Assembly: GCF_900102535.1 (NCBI RefSeq) | Contig: NZ_FNBP01000006.1 | Span: forward strand, 124,001 to 188,000 | DNA from: Sulfitobacter delicatus | GTDB lineage: Bacteria > Pseudomonadota > Alphaproteobacteria > Rhodobacterales > Rhodobacteraceae | Reading direction: 5' to 3' | DNA length: 64,000 bases | In this document: positions 26,058 through 35,092 of the stretch, in pieces | How positions within the stretch are numbered: the first letter of the stretch is position 1 | Layout: the number at the start of each line of letters is the position of its first letter | Translations under genes and position numbers: made by a program | The notes under the pieces: generated by a model | Database searches by the model: none | Told to the model about the DNA's origin: nothing | Seen by the model: only the letters and a program-made list of their open reading frames with translations

Positions 26058-27038
26058 TTACGGGCGCAGCATGACCTTGCCACCGCGGCCAGTAGACAAT
26101 GCCGCTTTCATCGCTTCAGCTGCGTCTGCCAAAGCGTAGGTGCCGCCGGTGTCGAGGGGCAATTCGCCCTTGGCAGCCAGCTGCACCAATTCGCCGATCA
26201 GCCGTCCCCGCGTTTCTGGCGCCATTTCGCTGCTGACACGCGAGCCCCAGAAACCTTTAACGGTGATGTGCTTCATGATGAGTTCGCCCGAGGACATCGA
26301 CAGCGGCGCGCCGGTCGCGGTGCCGAAGACGATCAACTCGCCATCTTTGCCGAGCAGTTCGACCAATTGACCGCCCAATTCGCCGCCTACTGAGTCGATG
26401 GCCGAAACCGCGCCGCCTTTGCCGATCAGGTCGCGAGCCTTTGTCTGCCAGTCTGCGTCTGCCGTGGAGAGGACATTCTCAACGCCCACCTCGCGCAGTT
26501 CATCTGCTGCTTCTTCACGACGCACGAGGTTCAGCAGGTTGATGCCGCGGGCCTTGGCCAGGCCCACCATGATTTTGCCAACTGCACCATTCGCGGCGGT
26601 CTGGATCAGCCAGTCGCCTTTCTGCACCTTCAGCGTTTCCAAAAGCGACAGGGCGCTGAAAGGCATGGCGATCAATTGCGCGCCAGCCTCATCGGTAATG
26701 ACATCGGGCAGGGGCAAGAGACCAGCGGCGGGGGCGGTAAAATACTCGGCCCAAGCGCCATGGAAACCTGCTGCAGTGACCCGCGTGCCGATCAGCGCTT
26801 CGTCCACACCTTCGCCGACACTCTCGACAATGCCGAGCGCTTCGGTACCGCCGATCGCTCCGGGCAGCTCAGGCTTGTAGCCATAATTGCCGCGGACCGT
26901 CCAAAGATCGTGGTTGTGGATGGGCGACAGGACCATGCGCACCAAAGCTTCGCCCGCGGCAGGGGCGGGAGTGGGGACTTCGCGTGTCGTGATAACATCG
27001 GCGGGTTCGCCAAATGTGTCGTGGATTGCAGCAAACAT
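26058..27038 (-). CDS. MDR-superfamily zinc-free quinone/enoyl reductase
   Basis: A 326-residue medium-chain dehydrogenase/reductase. The GroES-like N-terminal half contains SPIHNHDLWTVRGNYG and GGTEALGIVE; the NADPH fold carries TAANGAVGKIMVGLAKARG near residue 150. The catalytic-zinc cysteine and histidine set of alcohol dehydrogenases is absent, pointing to quinone or enoyl/acrylyl reductase activity. The start is 17 bases from the end of a NemR-like repressor gene read in the same direction, so the pair forms an electrophile-response unit. Function in removing quinones or unsaturated carbonyls is inferred. Confidence 0.85.
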   Translation of the reverse strand: MFAAIHDTFGEPADVITTREVPTPAPAAGEALVRMVLSPIHNHDLWTVRGNYGYKPELPGAIGGTEALGIVESVGEGVDEALIGTRVTAAGFHGAWAEYFTAPAAGLLPLPDVITDEAGAQLIAMPFSALSLLETLKVQKGDWLIQTAANGAVGKIMVGLAKARGINLLNLVRREEAADELREVGVENVLSTADADWQTKARDLIGKGGAVSAIDSVGGELGGQLVELLGKDGELIVFGTATGAPLSMSSGELIMKHITVKGFWGSRVSSEMAPETRGRLIGELVQLAAKGELPLDTGGTYALADAAEAMKAALSTGRGGKVMLRP

Positions 27039-27055
27039 GCTGTTTCCTTTCAGTT

Positions 27056-27661
27056 TTAGAATTGATCCCCAGTCGGGGAAAGTTGGGAGGTGGTTTCAGC
27101 GCGGGCCATGCGCAGAGGCGCATCGCTTTGCGCCAGCTTTGCCAGCACCGCGGCGCCCAGCCATTTTGCATAGAGCATTCGGGCGGTGGCATCAGGATCG
27201 ATGAAGGGACGAACTGAACCCTCCTTTGCCCCTTCGCGCAGCAGGCTCGCAAGACGCGTGACAAGCGCGTCAACGCCGCGGTCAAGTGTCTCGCGCATCG
27301 GGTCCGACAGGTCCGCGATTTCTGAGCCGAGTTTGACCACAAGACAGGCGCTTGCAATGCCGGGGGCTGTAGAGTGACTGAGCCAAGCGTCCCAGAAGTT
27401 CTCAAGCTTTGCACCTGCATCGCCCGGCCCGGCAATCAATGCGTCGACCCGGTTCAGATAGCCTTCGACGTAATCTGCGAGCATCGCTGTGCCGAACGCC
27501 TCTTTCGAGGCGAAGTAGTAGTAGAACGAACCTTTGGGAACGCCGCTCTCTGCCAATATGCGCGCAAGACCTACGCCCGAAAACCCGTGCTGCAATACAA
27601 GCGCACGCCCGCTGTCGAGAATGCGCTGCCGCGTTTGATCTGATTTCTTTGCGTCTGTCAT
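27056..27661 (-). CDS. TetR-family repressor, NemR-like
   Basis: A 201-residue TetR regulator with the N-terminal helix-turn-helix (GVGLARILAESGVPKGSFYYYF) and a C-terminal ligand domain. It resembles E. coli NemR along the length: SACLVVKLGSEIADLSDPMR corresponds to the NemR segment containing the redox-active Cys106, and the cysteine here is also residue 106. NemR responds to electrophiles and reactive chlorine through that cysteine. Upstream of the gene is an inverted repeat suited to a TetR dimer, and downstream is a reductase gene. Autoregulated repression of the pair is likely. Confidence 0.85.
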   Translation of the reverse strand: MTDAKKSDQTRQRILDSGRALVLQHGFSGVGLARILAESGVPKGSFYYYFASKEAFGTAMLADYVEGYLNRVDALIAGPGDAGAKLENFWDAWLSHSTAPGIASACLVVKLGSEIADLSDPMRETLDRGVDALVTRLASLLREGAKEGSVRPFIDPDATARMLYAKWLGAAVLAKLAQSDAPLRMARAETTSQLSPTGDQF

Positions 27662-27681
27662 ACCGGGGAGATACGTATTAT

Positions 27682-27696
27682 TAGACCGGTCGTCTA
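27682..27696. promoter_or_regulatory. Candidate operator of the NemR-like repressor
   Basis: TAGAC-N5-GTCTA is a perfect five-base inverted repeat with a partly symmetric centre (CGGTC). It lies 21 bases upstream of the repressor's start codon. Length and position fit a TetR-family operator. Confidence 0.55.
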
Positions 27697-27862
27697 GTGC
27701 ACTCGCGTTTTTGTGAGTTGGGTGCTTTTGGGGCGTACGGCTTGCGTGCGAACTTGGCCATCTCGCAGGCTGGCTACTAGAGGGAGAGCGGTTGGGGGCC
27801 GATCAGCGGTCTTCTGTGATCAGTAATCCGAAAGTCCCGCAAAATCATATCATTGCAAAGGT

Positions 27863-27872
27863 TGATATATTA
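27863..27872. promoter_or_regulatory. Candidate GntR operator, TAATATATCA on the minus strand
   Basis: TGATATATTA, the reverse complement of TAATATATCA, lies 39 bases before the SDR start at 27911. The same ten bases occur at 41768 and 46014, both in divergent promoters of sugar-acid genes. It is a near-palindrome of the kind bound by GntR/FCD dimers. Confidence 0.5.
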
Positions 27873-27910
27873 GTCTGGGTTTAACGTTTGGATCCAGTTG
27901 AGGTGCGACC

Positions 27911-28657
27911 ATGGACAACAAGATTGCTCTTATTACAGGCGGGGGGAGCGGTGTCGGCCTAGCCTGCGCGCAGCGGTTGGCGCGGGATGGGTTTACGCTT
28001 GTCCTCACCGGTCGGCGCCAGGAAGCCCTAGATGACGCCTGCGCCACTTTGGACGGGCAGGGGCATTTAGCTCTCGCCGCTGATGTGGGAAGCGAGGCGG
28101 ATGTGGATGCCCTGTTTGGACGCATCGAAGCAAAGTTCGGTCGGCTTGATCTGTTGTTCAACAACGCCGGACGCAACGGCCCTGCGGTAGAGATTGACGA
28201 CCTGAGTGTTACCGACTGGAATGACATCGTTGCAACCAATCTGACGGGATCGTTCCTCTGCGCCCGCGCCGCCTTTGCCCTGATGAAACGGCAGGACCCC
28301 AAGGGGGGGCGTATCATCAATAACGGCTCTATCAGCGCGCATGTGCCGCGCCCGCTTTCCACGCCCTATACCGCCACCAAACATGCGATCACTGGACTTA
28401 CGCGATCCCTGTCATTGGACGGGCGCAAACATGACATCGCTTGCGGGCAGATCGACATCGGCAATGCGGCGAGCGAGATGACCGAGAGGATGAAGGACGG
28501 TGTCCTGCAGCCCGATGGCAGCCGCGCGCCGGAACCGCGGATGGATGTGGGCGACGTGGCTGAAACCCTGTCGTATATGGCGCGGTTGCCGCTCAGTTCT
28601 AACGCCATGTTCGTGACTGTTATGGCGACCAAAATGCCCTATGCCGGACGCGGGTAG
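27911..28657 (+). CDS. SDR-family oxidoreductase
   Basis: A 248-residue short-chain dehydrogenase. TGGGSGVG near residue 9 binds the cofactor, NNAG near 88, and the catalytic YTATK is preceded by NNGSISAH. The C-terminal third is slightly shorter than usual and ends FVTVMATKMPYAGRG, an ending common to a group of SDRs found in carbohydrate-acid clusters. Its promoter holds a copy of the element found upstream of the aldonate dehydratase genes, which suggests that it oxidises a sugar, sugar acid or lactone in the same pathway. It converges with the FAD dehydrogenase gene, with four bases between them. Confidence 0.87.
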   Translation: MDNKIALITGGGSGVGLACAQRLARDGFTLVLTGRRQEALDDACATLDGQGHLALAADVGSEADVDALFGRIEAKFGRLDLLFNNAGRNGPAVEIDDLSVTDWNDIVATNLTGSFLCARAAFALMKRQDPKGGRIINNGSISAHVPRPLSTPYTATKHAITGLTRSLSLDGRKHDIACGQIDIGNAASEMTERMKDGVLQPDGSRAPEPRMDVGDVAETLSYMARLPLSSNAMFVTVMATKMPYAGRG

Positions 28658-28661
28658 CCGC

Positions 28662-30110
28662 TCAGAGTACTTTGCCCGGGTTCAGCATCTGGCCCGGGTC
28701 GAGCACTGCTTTCAGCTGTTCCATCAGTTCCAGCGCGACGGGGTCTTTGTAGCGTCGGAGTTCCGCGCGTTTGAAGGTACCGATGCCGTGTTCCGCCGAA
28801 AATGAACCACCCATCTCATGCACGATATCATGCACGATCCGGTTAAAAGCGCCGTATTCGGCGAGGAAGTCAGCATCCGCCATGTCGACAGGGCGGGATA
28901 GGTTAAAGTGCAGGTTTCCGTCCCCAAAATGTCCAAAGGGGCAGGGGCGCAGGCCGGGCATGTGATCCATACAGGCTTGGGTCGCGACTTTGATGAAATC
29001 CGCCACGCGGGAAACGGGGACCGAGACGTCATGCTTGATCGAGGCGCCTTCGGGTTTCTGCGCTTCAGATAAGTTCTCCCGCAGTGCCCAGAGCGCATCC
29101 TTCTGCGCTTCAGATGCCCCGATCACCGCGTCGATGATCTCTTCAGCTTCAAATGCCGCTTCAAGCGCCCCTTCGAGCCGCGCGTCGAGATCGGCCTGCG
29201 CGCCGTTACCGGTGAGTTCGATCAGGCAATAGGCCGGGTGCACCTCGACCATGGGATCACTACAGCCGGGGGCGTGATCGACCACCATCTGCAGGCCGAG
29301 CCGGTCAATATACTCGAAGGTCGAGAGGGTGTCGGCGGTCTGACTGCGCATGCGCGCGTAGAGCGCGAGGGCCGGGTCCGGACCCGTGCAGGCAACCAGT
29401 GCTGTGGCACGTGCGGTGGGTTTGGGGAAGAGTTTGATGACGGCAGCAGTGATAATCCCCAGCGTGCCCTCGGCCCCGATAAAGAGGTTTTTAAGGTCGT
29501 AGCCGGTGTTGTTTTTGCGCAAGCCGTTGAGGTCATTCAATACGCGGCCATCGGGCAAGACGACCTCCACCCCGAGCACGAGATCGCGGGTATTGCCATA
29601 GCGCAGCACCGCCGTGCCGCCCGCGTTTGTCGACAGGTTGCCGCCGATTTGGCAGGAGCCTTCGGAGGCCAGCGACAGGGGAAAGAGCGCATCGACTTCA
29701 TCAGCGGCGGCCTGGATATTCGCCAGAATGCAGCCTGCTTCGACGGTCATGGTGGCATTGGTCGGATCGACCTGGCGGATACGGTTCAGTCTGTCGGTGG
29801 TCAGGATGATACCGCCGTCCGGTACGCCACCGCCTGCAAGACCGGTGTTGCCGCCCTGCGGGGTGACCGGCACTTTGGCGGTTTGGCACAGCCGCAGACA
29901 GGTGGCGACCTCTTCGGTGGAGCCGGGACGCAGCAGGGCGATTGCCGTGCCGCTGCGCAGGCCGCGGTCTTCGACAAGGCGGGTGGCTAGATCCTGCGCA
30001 TCAGTCAGCACATAGGCCGCACCGATGGCGTCGCGCAGGGCGTCGAGCAGGGGGACGTGATCGCGGCTGTCCGTTCCGGACGCGCCGCGTTCTGCAGTGA
30101 GGGTGGTCAT
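28662..30110 (-). CDS. FAD-linked 2-hydroxyacid dehydrogenase (GlcD / D-2-hydroxyglutarate dehydrogenase-like)
   Basis: A 482-residue flavoprotein. The PCMH FAD-binding domain covers about residues 50-230 (PQGGNTGLAGGGVPD and GGNLSTNAGG, the latter contacting the diphosphate), and the FAD-oxidase C-terminal domain covers 260-480. HFGDGNLHFN near residue 410 gives metal-binding histidines, and EHGIGTFK the third. The family oxidises D-lactate, glycolate or D-2-hydroxyglutarate and passes electrons to quinone or another carrier. Transcribed downstream of the ThDP enzyme gene after a 24-base gap. A stereospecific D-2-hydroxyacid dehydrogenase fits well with a nickel-pincer racemase encoded nearby, but this link is inferred. 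Confidence 0.88.
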   Translation of the reverse strand: MTTLTAERGASGTDSRDHVPLLDALRDAIGAAYVLTDAQDLATRLVEDRGLRSGTAIALLRPGSTEEVATCLRLCQTAKVPVTPQGGNTGLAGGGVPDGGIILTTDRLNRIRQVDPTNATMTVEAGCILANIQAAADEVDALFPLSLASEGSCQIGGNLSTNAGGTAVLRYGNTRDLVLGVEVVLPDGRVLNDLNGLRKNNTGYDLKNLFIGAEGTLGIITAAVIKLFPKPTARATALVACTGPDPALALYARMRSQTADTLSTFEYIDRLGLQMVVDHAPGCSDPMVEVHPAYCLIELTGNGAQADLDARLEGALEAAFEAEEIIDAVIGASEAQKDALWALRENLSEAQKPEGASIKHDVSVPVSRVADFIKVATQACMDHMPGLRPCPFGHFGDGNLHFNLSRPVDMADADFLAEYGAFNRIVHDIVHEMGGSFSAEHGIGTFKRAELRRYKDPVALELMEQLKAVLDPGQMLNPGKVL

Positions 30111-30134
30111 CTCGGTTATCCTTTACACAGGCCT

Positions 30135-31841
30135 TTAGCGCTGATCCGCGCCAACCTTTTTGCGAGCGGCATCGCGGAGCTTACTGATGGTGGTGCGGGT
30201 GGAGATTTGCTCAGGGTCCGTTACTAATTCGATCAACGCCGGGCGGCCGCTTTCACGCGCGCGGGCGAAAGCGCTGGCAAAATCTTCGGTTTTGGTAACC
30301 CGTTCCGCATGGGCGCCAAGACCCTCCGCCATTTTGACGAAATCCTGGTTCTGGAGGGTGGTGCCGGAAATGCGCTCGGGGTGGTCCCGCTCTTGGTGCA
30401 TGCGGATCGTGCCGTAGATGCCGTTGTTGAACAGCAGCACGATGGGGCAGCCGCCGTATTGCGCGGCAGTGGCCAACTCGTTGCCGCTCATCATGAAACC
30501 GCCATCACCGACGAATGAGAGGGTGAGCCGTTCTGGCTCGGCGATTGAGGCCGCGACGGCGGCGGGCACCGAATAGCCCATTGCGCCGCAGGTCGAGCCT
30601 ACGATCCGGCCCGGACGGCCAAAACGCAGGAACCGTTGCGCCCAGCCGGTGTGGTTGCCGGCGTCGAGTGTCACGACCACATCGTCAGGCAGCTCATCAC
30701 GGATTTGGGCCAGAGCAACCCCCATGTCGAGGTCCCAATCGCCGCCGTTCGGGGCTTCGGTATCGGTCAGGTAATCAGAATGGAGTTTCTCGCACCACGC
30801 GCCCCAAGCCTCTGCACGGCCCAGATCGAGGCCATCCAAAGCAGCCGCAACGGAGACCGGTGCTGCGGCAATCCCGAGGTCAGGCGAATAGACTCGCCCG
30901 ATCTCATCCGTATCGGGATAAAGGTGCACCAGCCGGGTGTCGGGGTTGGGCGACTGCATCGTGGTGTAGGTCTTGGTCGTCATTTCGCCCAAACGCGCGC
31001 CGATGACCACCAAAAGGTCTGCCTCGCGCTGATGTGCATAAAGGCTCGGCGCGGTGGACGTGCCGAAGTCCCCGGCAAAAACGGGCGAGAGGTTGTCGAC
31101 GATATCCTGCCTGCGGAAGGAGGTCGTGACGGGGATCTTGTTGGCTTCGGCAAAGCGCGTGATCGCAGCAGCACTTTCGTCTGACCAACCCGAGCCGCCA
31201 AGCAGCATCAGCGGGCGTTCGGCCTGCGAGAGCTCGGCTTTGAGCATGTCGAGCTGTTCGGCGGAAAGCGCCGCATGGGTGGCGGTATAGGGTCGTGCAT
31301 CAGCCACCGAGACGACTTCGGTCAGCATGTCTTCGGGCAGGGAAACAACGACCGGACCGGGGCGGCCCGAGGTCGCCACCCGGAAGGCGCGGGCCATATA
31401 TTCCGGCACGCGCGCCGGGTCATCGATCTGCGTGGCCCATTTCGCGATCGGGCCGAACATGGCGCGGTAGTCGATTTCCTGAAAGGCTTCGCGGTCGGTG
31501 GTGTCGCGGGCGATTTGGCCGACGAGCAGGATCATCGGCGTGCTGTCTTGCTGCGCGATATGCACGCCGATGGCGGCATGACAGGCACCGGGACCACGGG
31601 TGACCATGCAGATGCCCGGCTTGCCCGTCAGTTTGCCATAGGTCTCGGCCATATTCGCGGCTCCGGCCTCGTGACGTGCGTTCACGAGGGTGAACTTGTT
31701 TTGCACGTCATGCAGCGCATCGAGCACCTCAAGGTAGCTTTCGCCGGGGACGCAATAGGCGGTGTCGGCGCCGTGGATCAGCAATTGGTCCACGAGAACC
31801 TGTCCGCCGGTCCGCGCCTTGAGGGATGTTTTTTGCAGCAT
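30135..31841 (-). CDS. ThDP-dependent enzyme, acetolactate-synthase-like
   Basis: A 568-residue three-domain ThDP enzyme. The catalytic Glu58 is in NARHEAGAAN, the FAD/ADP-binding-like middle domain covers about residues 195-330, and the ThDP/Mg motif GDGGFMMSGNELATA with FNNGIYGTI near the end lies at about 450-485. It carries out decarboxylation, carboligation or lyase chemistry on a 2-keto acid. It does not look like the housekeeping acetolactate synthase, which would be next to a small subunit gene; none is present. It lies between the TRAP transporter and the FAD dehydrogenase genes, so a 2-keto acid from a transported hydroxyacid is the likely substrate. Confidence 0.85.
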   Translation of the reverse strand: MLQKTSLKARTGGQVLVDQLLIHGADTAYCVPGESYLEVLDALHDVQNKFTLVNARHEAGAANMAETYGKLTGKPGICMVTRGPGACHAAIGVHIAQQDSTPMILLVGQIARDTTDREAFQEIDYRAMFGPIAKWATQIDDPARVPEYMARAFRVATSGRPGPVVVSLPEDMLTEVVSVADARPYTATHAALSAEQLDMLKAELSQAERPLMLLGGSGWSDESAAAITRFAEANKIPVTTSFRRQDIVDNLSPVFAGDFGTSTAPSLYAHQREADLLVVIGARLGEMTTKTYTTMQSPNPDTRLVHLYPDTDEIGRVYSPDLGIAAAPVSVAAALDGLDLGRAEAWGAWCEKLHSDYLTDTEAPNGGDWDLDMGVALAQIRDELPDDVVVTLDAGNHTGWAQRFLRFGRPGRIVGSTCGAMGYSVPAAVAASIAEPERLTLSFVGDGGFMMSGNELATAAQYGGCPIVLLFNNGIYGTIRMHQERDHPERISGTTLQNQDFVKMAEGLGAHAERVTKTEDFASAFARARESGRPALIELVTDPEQISTRTTISKLRDAARKKVGADQR

Positions 31842-31874
31842 GTGAAATGTGCTCCGTTTCGTTCGTTCAGATAA

Positions 31875-33749
31875 TTAGCTGTGGGTGGCAGGCTGGCTCT
31901 GCGGGTCTGGCGTCCTGGCCTTTTGGATGGCCAGGATAATGCCTGCGATGACCAGCCCCGAGGCGGTGAGCCTCAAATCGGGATAGATCAGCAGCAGCGA
32001 CGCGCCAAAGAGAACCACCGACAGCAGGTTTGACAGTCTGCCAAAGTAGTAGCGCTGCAGGGCCGCGGCCAGAAGGATAACGCCAATGGTCGCTTGCAGC
32101 AGGACGAGGGTCACTTGTACTGCCGAGCCTTGCATCAGGATCGCCGGTTCATAGACGAACATGAAGGGCACGATGAAGCCCGTAGCGCCAAGTTTCACCG
32201 CAGCCCAGCTCGCCTCGACGATTTTGGCATGCGACAGGGTGTTGGCCGCATAGACCGCCATGGCGACAGGTGGGGTGATGGCCGACAGGATCGCGAAGTA
32301 GAACACAAAGAGGTGCGCCGCTTCGACCTGTACGCCGAGCTTTACCAGCGCCGGCACCAGCAGAGCAACCTGCACGATATAGGCCGGTGTCGTCGGCATC
32401 CCCATACCAAGGATGATGCCTGCAATCATCGACAGGAAGAGCGCGATAACCAGCGTGTCCTGTGCCGCTTCGATTACGAAGTTCGAGAAGGTGAGGCCAA
32501 GCCCGGTAATGTCGATTACGCCAACCACGATGCCCGCACAGGCACAGGCCGCAGCAATCGCCAACACGTTACGCGCGCCGCCTTCCAGGGCTTCGAGAAT
32601 GTTGTCTACGGTGACGTAATGGCGGGTTGTCTTACGAAGTGCCGCGACAGGCACTACCGAGACGATACCGCACAGCGCCGCATAAGGAGCCGAATAGCCC
32701 ATCATCAGCACGCCGACGATGATCGCCAGAGGCAGGAACAGATGGCCACGGTCGATCAATACGGTTTTCAGTGGCACTTGGTCCTCTTTAGGGACCGAGC
32801 CGATGCCCTTACGCTTGGCCTCAAAATGCACCGCAGCGAAGAGGGCGACGTAGAAGAGAATGGCAGGTGCCAGCGCGTATTTCGCGACGGTCAGATAGCC
32901 GACGCCGAGGTATTCGGCCATGACAAAGGCCGCAGCGCCCATGACCGGGGGCATGATCTGGCCGCCGGTGGAAGCCACCGCCTCAACCGCGCCGGAGAAG
33001 GCCGGTTTGAACCCCATGCGTTTCATCAAAGGGATGGAGAATGTGCCGGTGGTCATCACATTGGCCACGGCCGAGCCGGAAACGGAACCGAAAAGGCCAG
33101 AGGTCACGCAAGCCACTTTTGCCGGGCCGCCAACCTGACGACCTGTCAACGCCACCGCGAAATCCATGAAGAGTTGCCCCACGCCCATCCGCTCGACCAG
33201 CGAGCCAAAGAGGATGAAGAGAACCATATAGGTCGCCGACACGGCGATCGGGATGCCGAAGATGCCTTCGGGCGTCATAAAGAGTTGTTCAAGGATGACC
33301 GAGGGAAGGGTCGACGTGAACGCGAGCCCATAGGCCATGAAGAGGATCGCGGTGATCGGCAGCATTGGCCCCAGCATCCGGCGTGTCGCTTCCAGCAACA
33401 GTAAGACGAGGGTGATGCCCACGACGATGTCCATCGGCATCAGCGGATCAACATAGAGGAAACGCTGGGTGATGTAGTTAAGGTTGAGCGAGGGGTAGAG
33501 CGCCGCGCTCATGGCCACGAGGCCGAGCGCAACATCATACCAACTCGGTACATCATTGCGCAGACCTTTGCGGTTCACGGTCAGAAAGATCAGCAGCAGC
33601 GCCAATGCGACGTGGACGCCGCGCATGATGTAGGGGTTGGGCGGGCCAACAAAGGCGACGTAGAGATGCCAAGCAGCCATGCCGACCAGGATCAGCCTTG
33701 CTATACGGGTAATCAGGGGCATCTTGTCCAGAAGGATCGACAGTTGCAT
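31875..33749 (-). CDS. TRAP transporter permease, fused small and large subunits (TAXI type)
   Basis: A 624-residue membrane protein with about 16-18 hydrophobic segments. The first 150 residues form the DctQ-like four-helix part and the rest the DctM-like transporter. The fused form is characteristic of TAXI-family TRAP systems. GMPTTPAYIVQ and SGSAVANVMTTGTFSIPLMK are typical of the DctM domain. It uses the sodium gradient to import an anionic organic substrate brought by the binding protein encoded 129 bases upstream. The ThDP and FAD enzymes follow it and probably process the imported acid. Confidence 0.92.
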   Translation of the reverse strand: MQLSILLDKMPLITRIARLILVGMAAWHLYVAFVGPPNPYIMRGVHVALALLLIFLTVNRKGLRNDVPSWYDVALGLVAMSAALYPSLNLNYITQRFLYVDPLMPMDIVVGITLVLLLLEATRRMLGPMLPITAILFMAYGLAFTSTLPSVILEQLFMTPEGIFGIPIAVSATYMVLFILFGSLVERMGVGQLFMDFAVALTGRQVGGPAKVACVTSGLFGSVSGSAVANVMTTGTFSIPLMKRMGFKPAFSGAVEAVASTGGQIMPPVMGAAAFVMAEYLGVGYLTVAKYALAPAILFYVALFAAVHFEAKRKGIGSVPKEDQVPLKTVLIDRGHLFLPLAIIVGVLMMGYSAPYAALCGIVSVVPVAALRKTTRHYVTVDNILEALEGGARNVLAIAAACACAGIVVGVIDITGLGLTFSNFVIEAAQDTLVIALFLSMIAGIILGMGMPTTPAYIVQVALLVPALVKLGVQVEAAHLFVFYFAILSAITPPVAMAVYAANTLSHAKIVEASWAAVKLGATGFIVPFMFVYEPAILMQGSAVQVTLVLLQATIGVILLAAALQRYYFGRLSNLLSVVLFGASLLLIYPDLRLTASGLVIAGIILAIQKARTPDPQSQPATHS

Positions 33750-33878
33750 GGGGTTCTCGCGTCTAATGTGGGGGCGGCCATCGGCACGGCAGCGCAGTCG
33801 CGCGGGCCTCTGGCAAGTGTGAGTGGGGGCCGGGCGGAGCGATGTGCCCCGTCCAGCCCGACTTCTAAGCGGGAGGAA

Positions 33879-34838
33879 TTACATCCCCGAGACGCCGCGC
33901 TCGGCGTAGAACTCTTTGGCCGCAGGGTGGAAGGGCACGCCGATATCGGTGGCCATTTCCTCAACCGTCAGGTTCGCCATGGATTTGCTGATCGCGGCAA
34001 AGCTTTCGTTGTTGTCCGCAATGGCAGAGAGAACGGATTTGACGATTTCACCGTCGTAGTCGCAGGGGGCAACCATATGCGTGTCATAGCTGATCGCGTG
34101 GACGGTCTCGTCGAAGCCCGGATAGGCGCCAGCTTTGACTTCGCGGCGTTGGAAGGCGGCGTTCTTGTCCTTGAAGTACTTGAACGTTTCTTCATCCACA
34201 TCGACCAGACGGATTTTGCGCGAGGAGGCGAGATCCATCACCGAGCCAGTAGGCAGGGAGGAACCCAGTGTGAAGAAGTCAGCTTGACCGTCTTTCATCT
34301 GCGACGCCGAGTCCGAGTAGGAGGTGTTCGCCACGCTATCGAGGTCGTCGAATGTCATGTTAGCAGTCGACAGCAATTCGCGGGTCAGGAATTCACCGGT
34401 GTTGCCAAGCTGCTGTGTCGTCAGGCGCTTGCCCTTCATGTCGGCGATGGTCTTGATGCCGGAATCTTCCAGCGCCACAATCTGGAAATACTGCGGGTAG
34501 AGAATGCCGAGGTTGCAGACATTTGTCGTGGCCTTACGGAAAGGCTCTTTGCCCGAGAGGCTGTCCACGGTGGAAATCGAGTTTGCGAAAGCGATACCGA
34601 AACGGCCCGCGTCAACGCCCACCACATTGGACACACCGGCGCCCGGGGTCACGGTGATGTCCATATCTGGGTTTTCGCGCTCGACAATCGCTTTGATTGC
34701 GCCGCCGACCGGGTACCATGAGCCGCCCTGCTGGCCTGTCGCCATGACAAAGCTTTCAGCATGTGCTGCGACACCTGTCACGGCAAAAAGGATGGTGGCC
34801 GCCGTTGTCTGGCGAATCGTTTTAGAAATCAGTGACAT
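33879..34838 (-). CDS. TAXI-family TRAP transporter solute-binding protein
   Basis: A 319-residue periplasmic binding protein. A Sec signal peptide covers about the first 26 residues, ending GVAAHA before ESFVMATG, and QQGGSWYPVGGAI is the TAXI-family start of the mature protein. The ATG at 34838 is supported by a strong GGAGGAG site; the open frame extends upstream but without such support. It carries an organic anion to the fused permease. It is divergent from the FCD-type gntR gene at 35093, a likely regulator of the transporter. Confidence 0.91.
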   Translation of the reverse strand: MSLISKTIRQTTAATILFAVTGVAAHAESFVMATGQQGGSWYPVGGAIKAIVERENPDMDITVTPGAGVSNVVGVDAGRFGIAFANSISTVDSLSGKEPFRKATTNVCNLGILYPQYFQIVALEDSGIKTIADMKGKRLTTQQLGNTGEFLTRELLSTANMTFDDLDSVANTSYSDSASQMKDGQADFFTLGSSLPTGSVMDLASSRKIRLVDVDEETFKYFKDKNAAFQRREVKAGAYPGFDETVHAISYDTHMVAPCDYDGEIVKSVLSAIADNNESFAAISKSMANLTVEEMATDIGVPFHPAAKEFYAERGVSGM

Positions 34839-35043
34839 TGAAACTCCTCCCGAGTTTTGACTGTGTACCGGCAGTAAATAATCGGGTTCTGGGCTCCCCC
34901 CTGACACCCCGGTGCCGTGTTTTTGCAGACTGCGGCGAATTCCCTAGCCTGTCAATTAAAAATACAAATTGCCCGAAATTTAGGCGGAGTTGTCATGTTG
35001 TATCCCGCTTGCAATAGCGGGGTGGGCGCTAACTCCTGTACAT

Positions 35044-35056
35044 TGACAACTTGTCA
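35044..35056. promoter_or_regulatory. Candidate operator TGACAA-C-TTGTCA
   Basis: A perfect 13-base palindrome lies 36 bases upstream of the gntR start at 35093. TTGTCA is repeated at 34990-34995, towards the TAXI binding-protein gene. The arrangement suits a GntR/FCD dimer regulating both divergent genes. Confidence 0.45.
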
Positions 35057-35092
35057 TACAGGTGTACCAATTAGCAAAAGGATGTTGAAAAC

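Noticed and set aside
32094-33404. 436-codon plus-strand frame
   Set aside because: It is antisense to the TRAP permease; highly polar Arg/Asp/His composition is the mirror of a membrane-protein gene.
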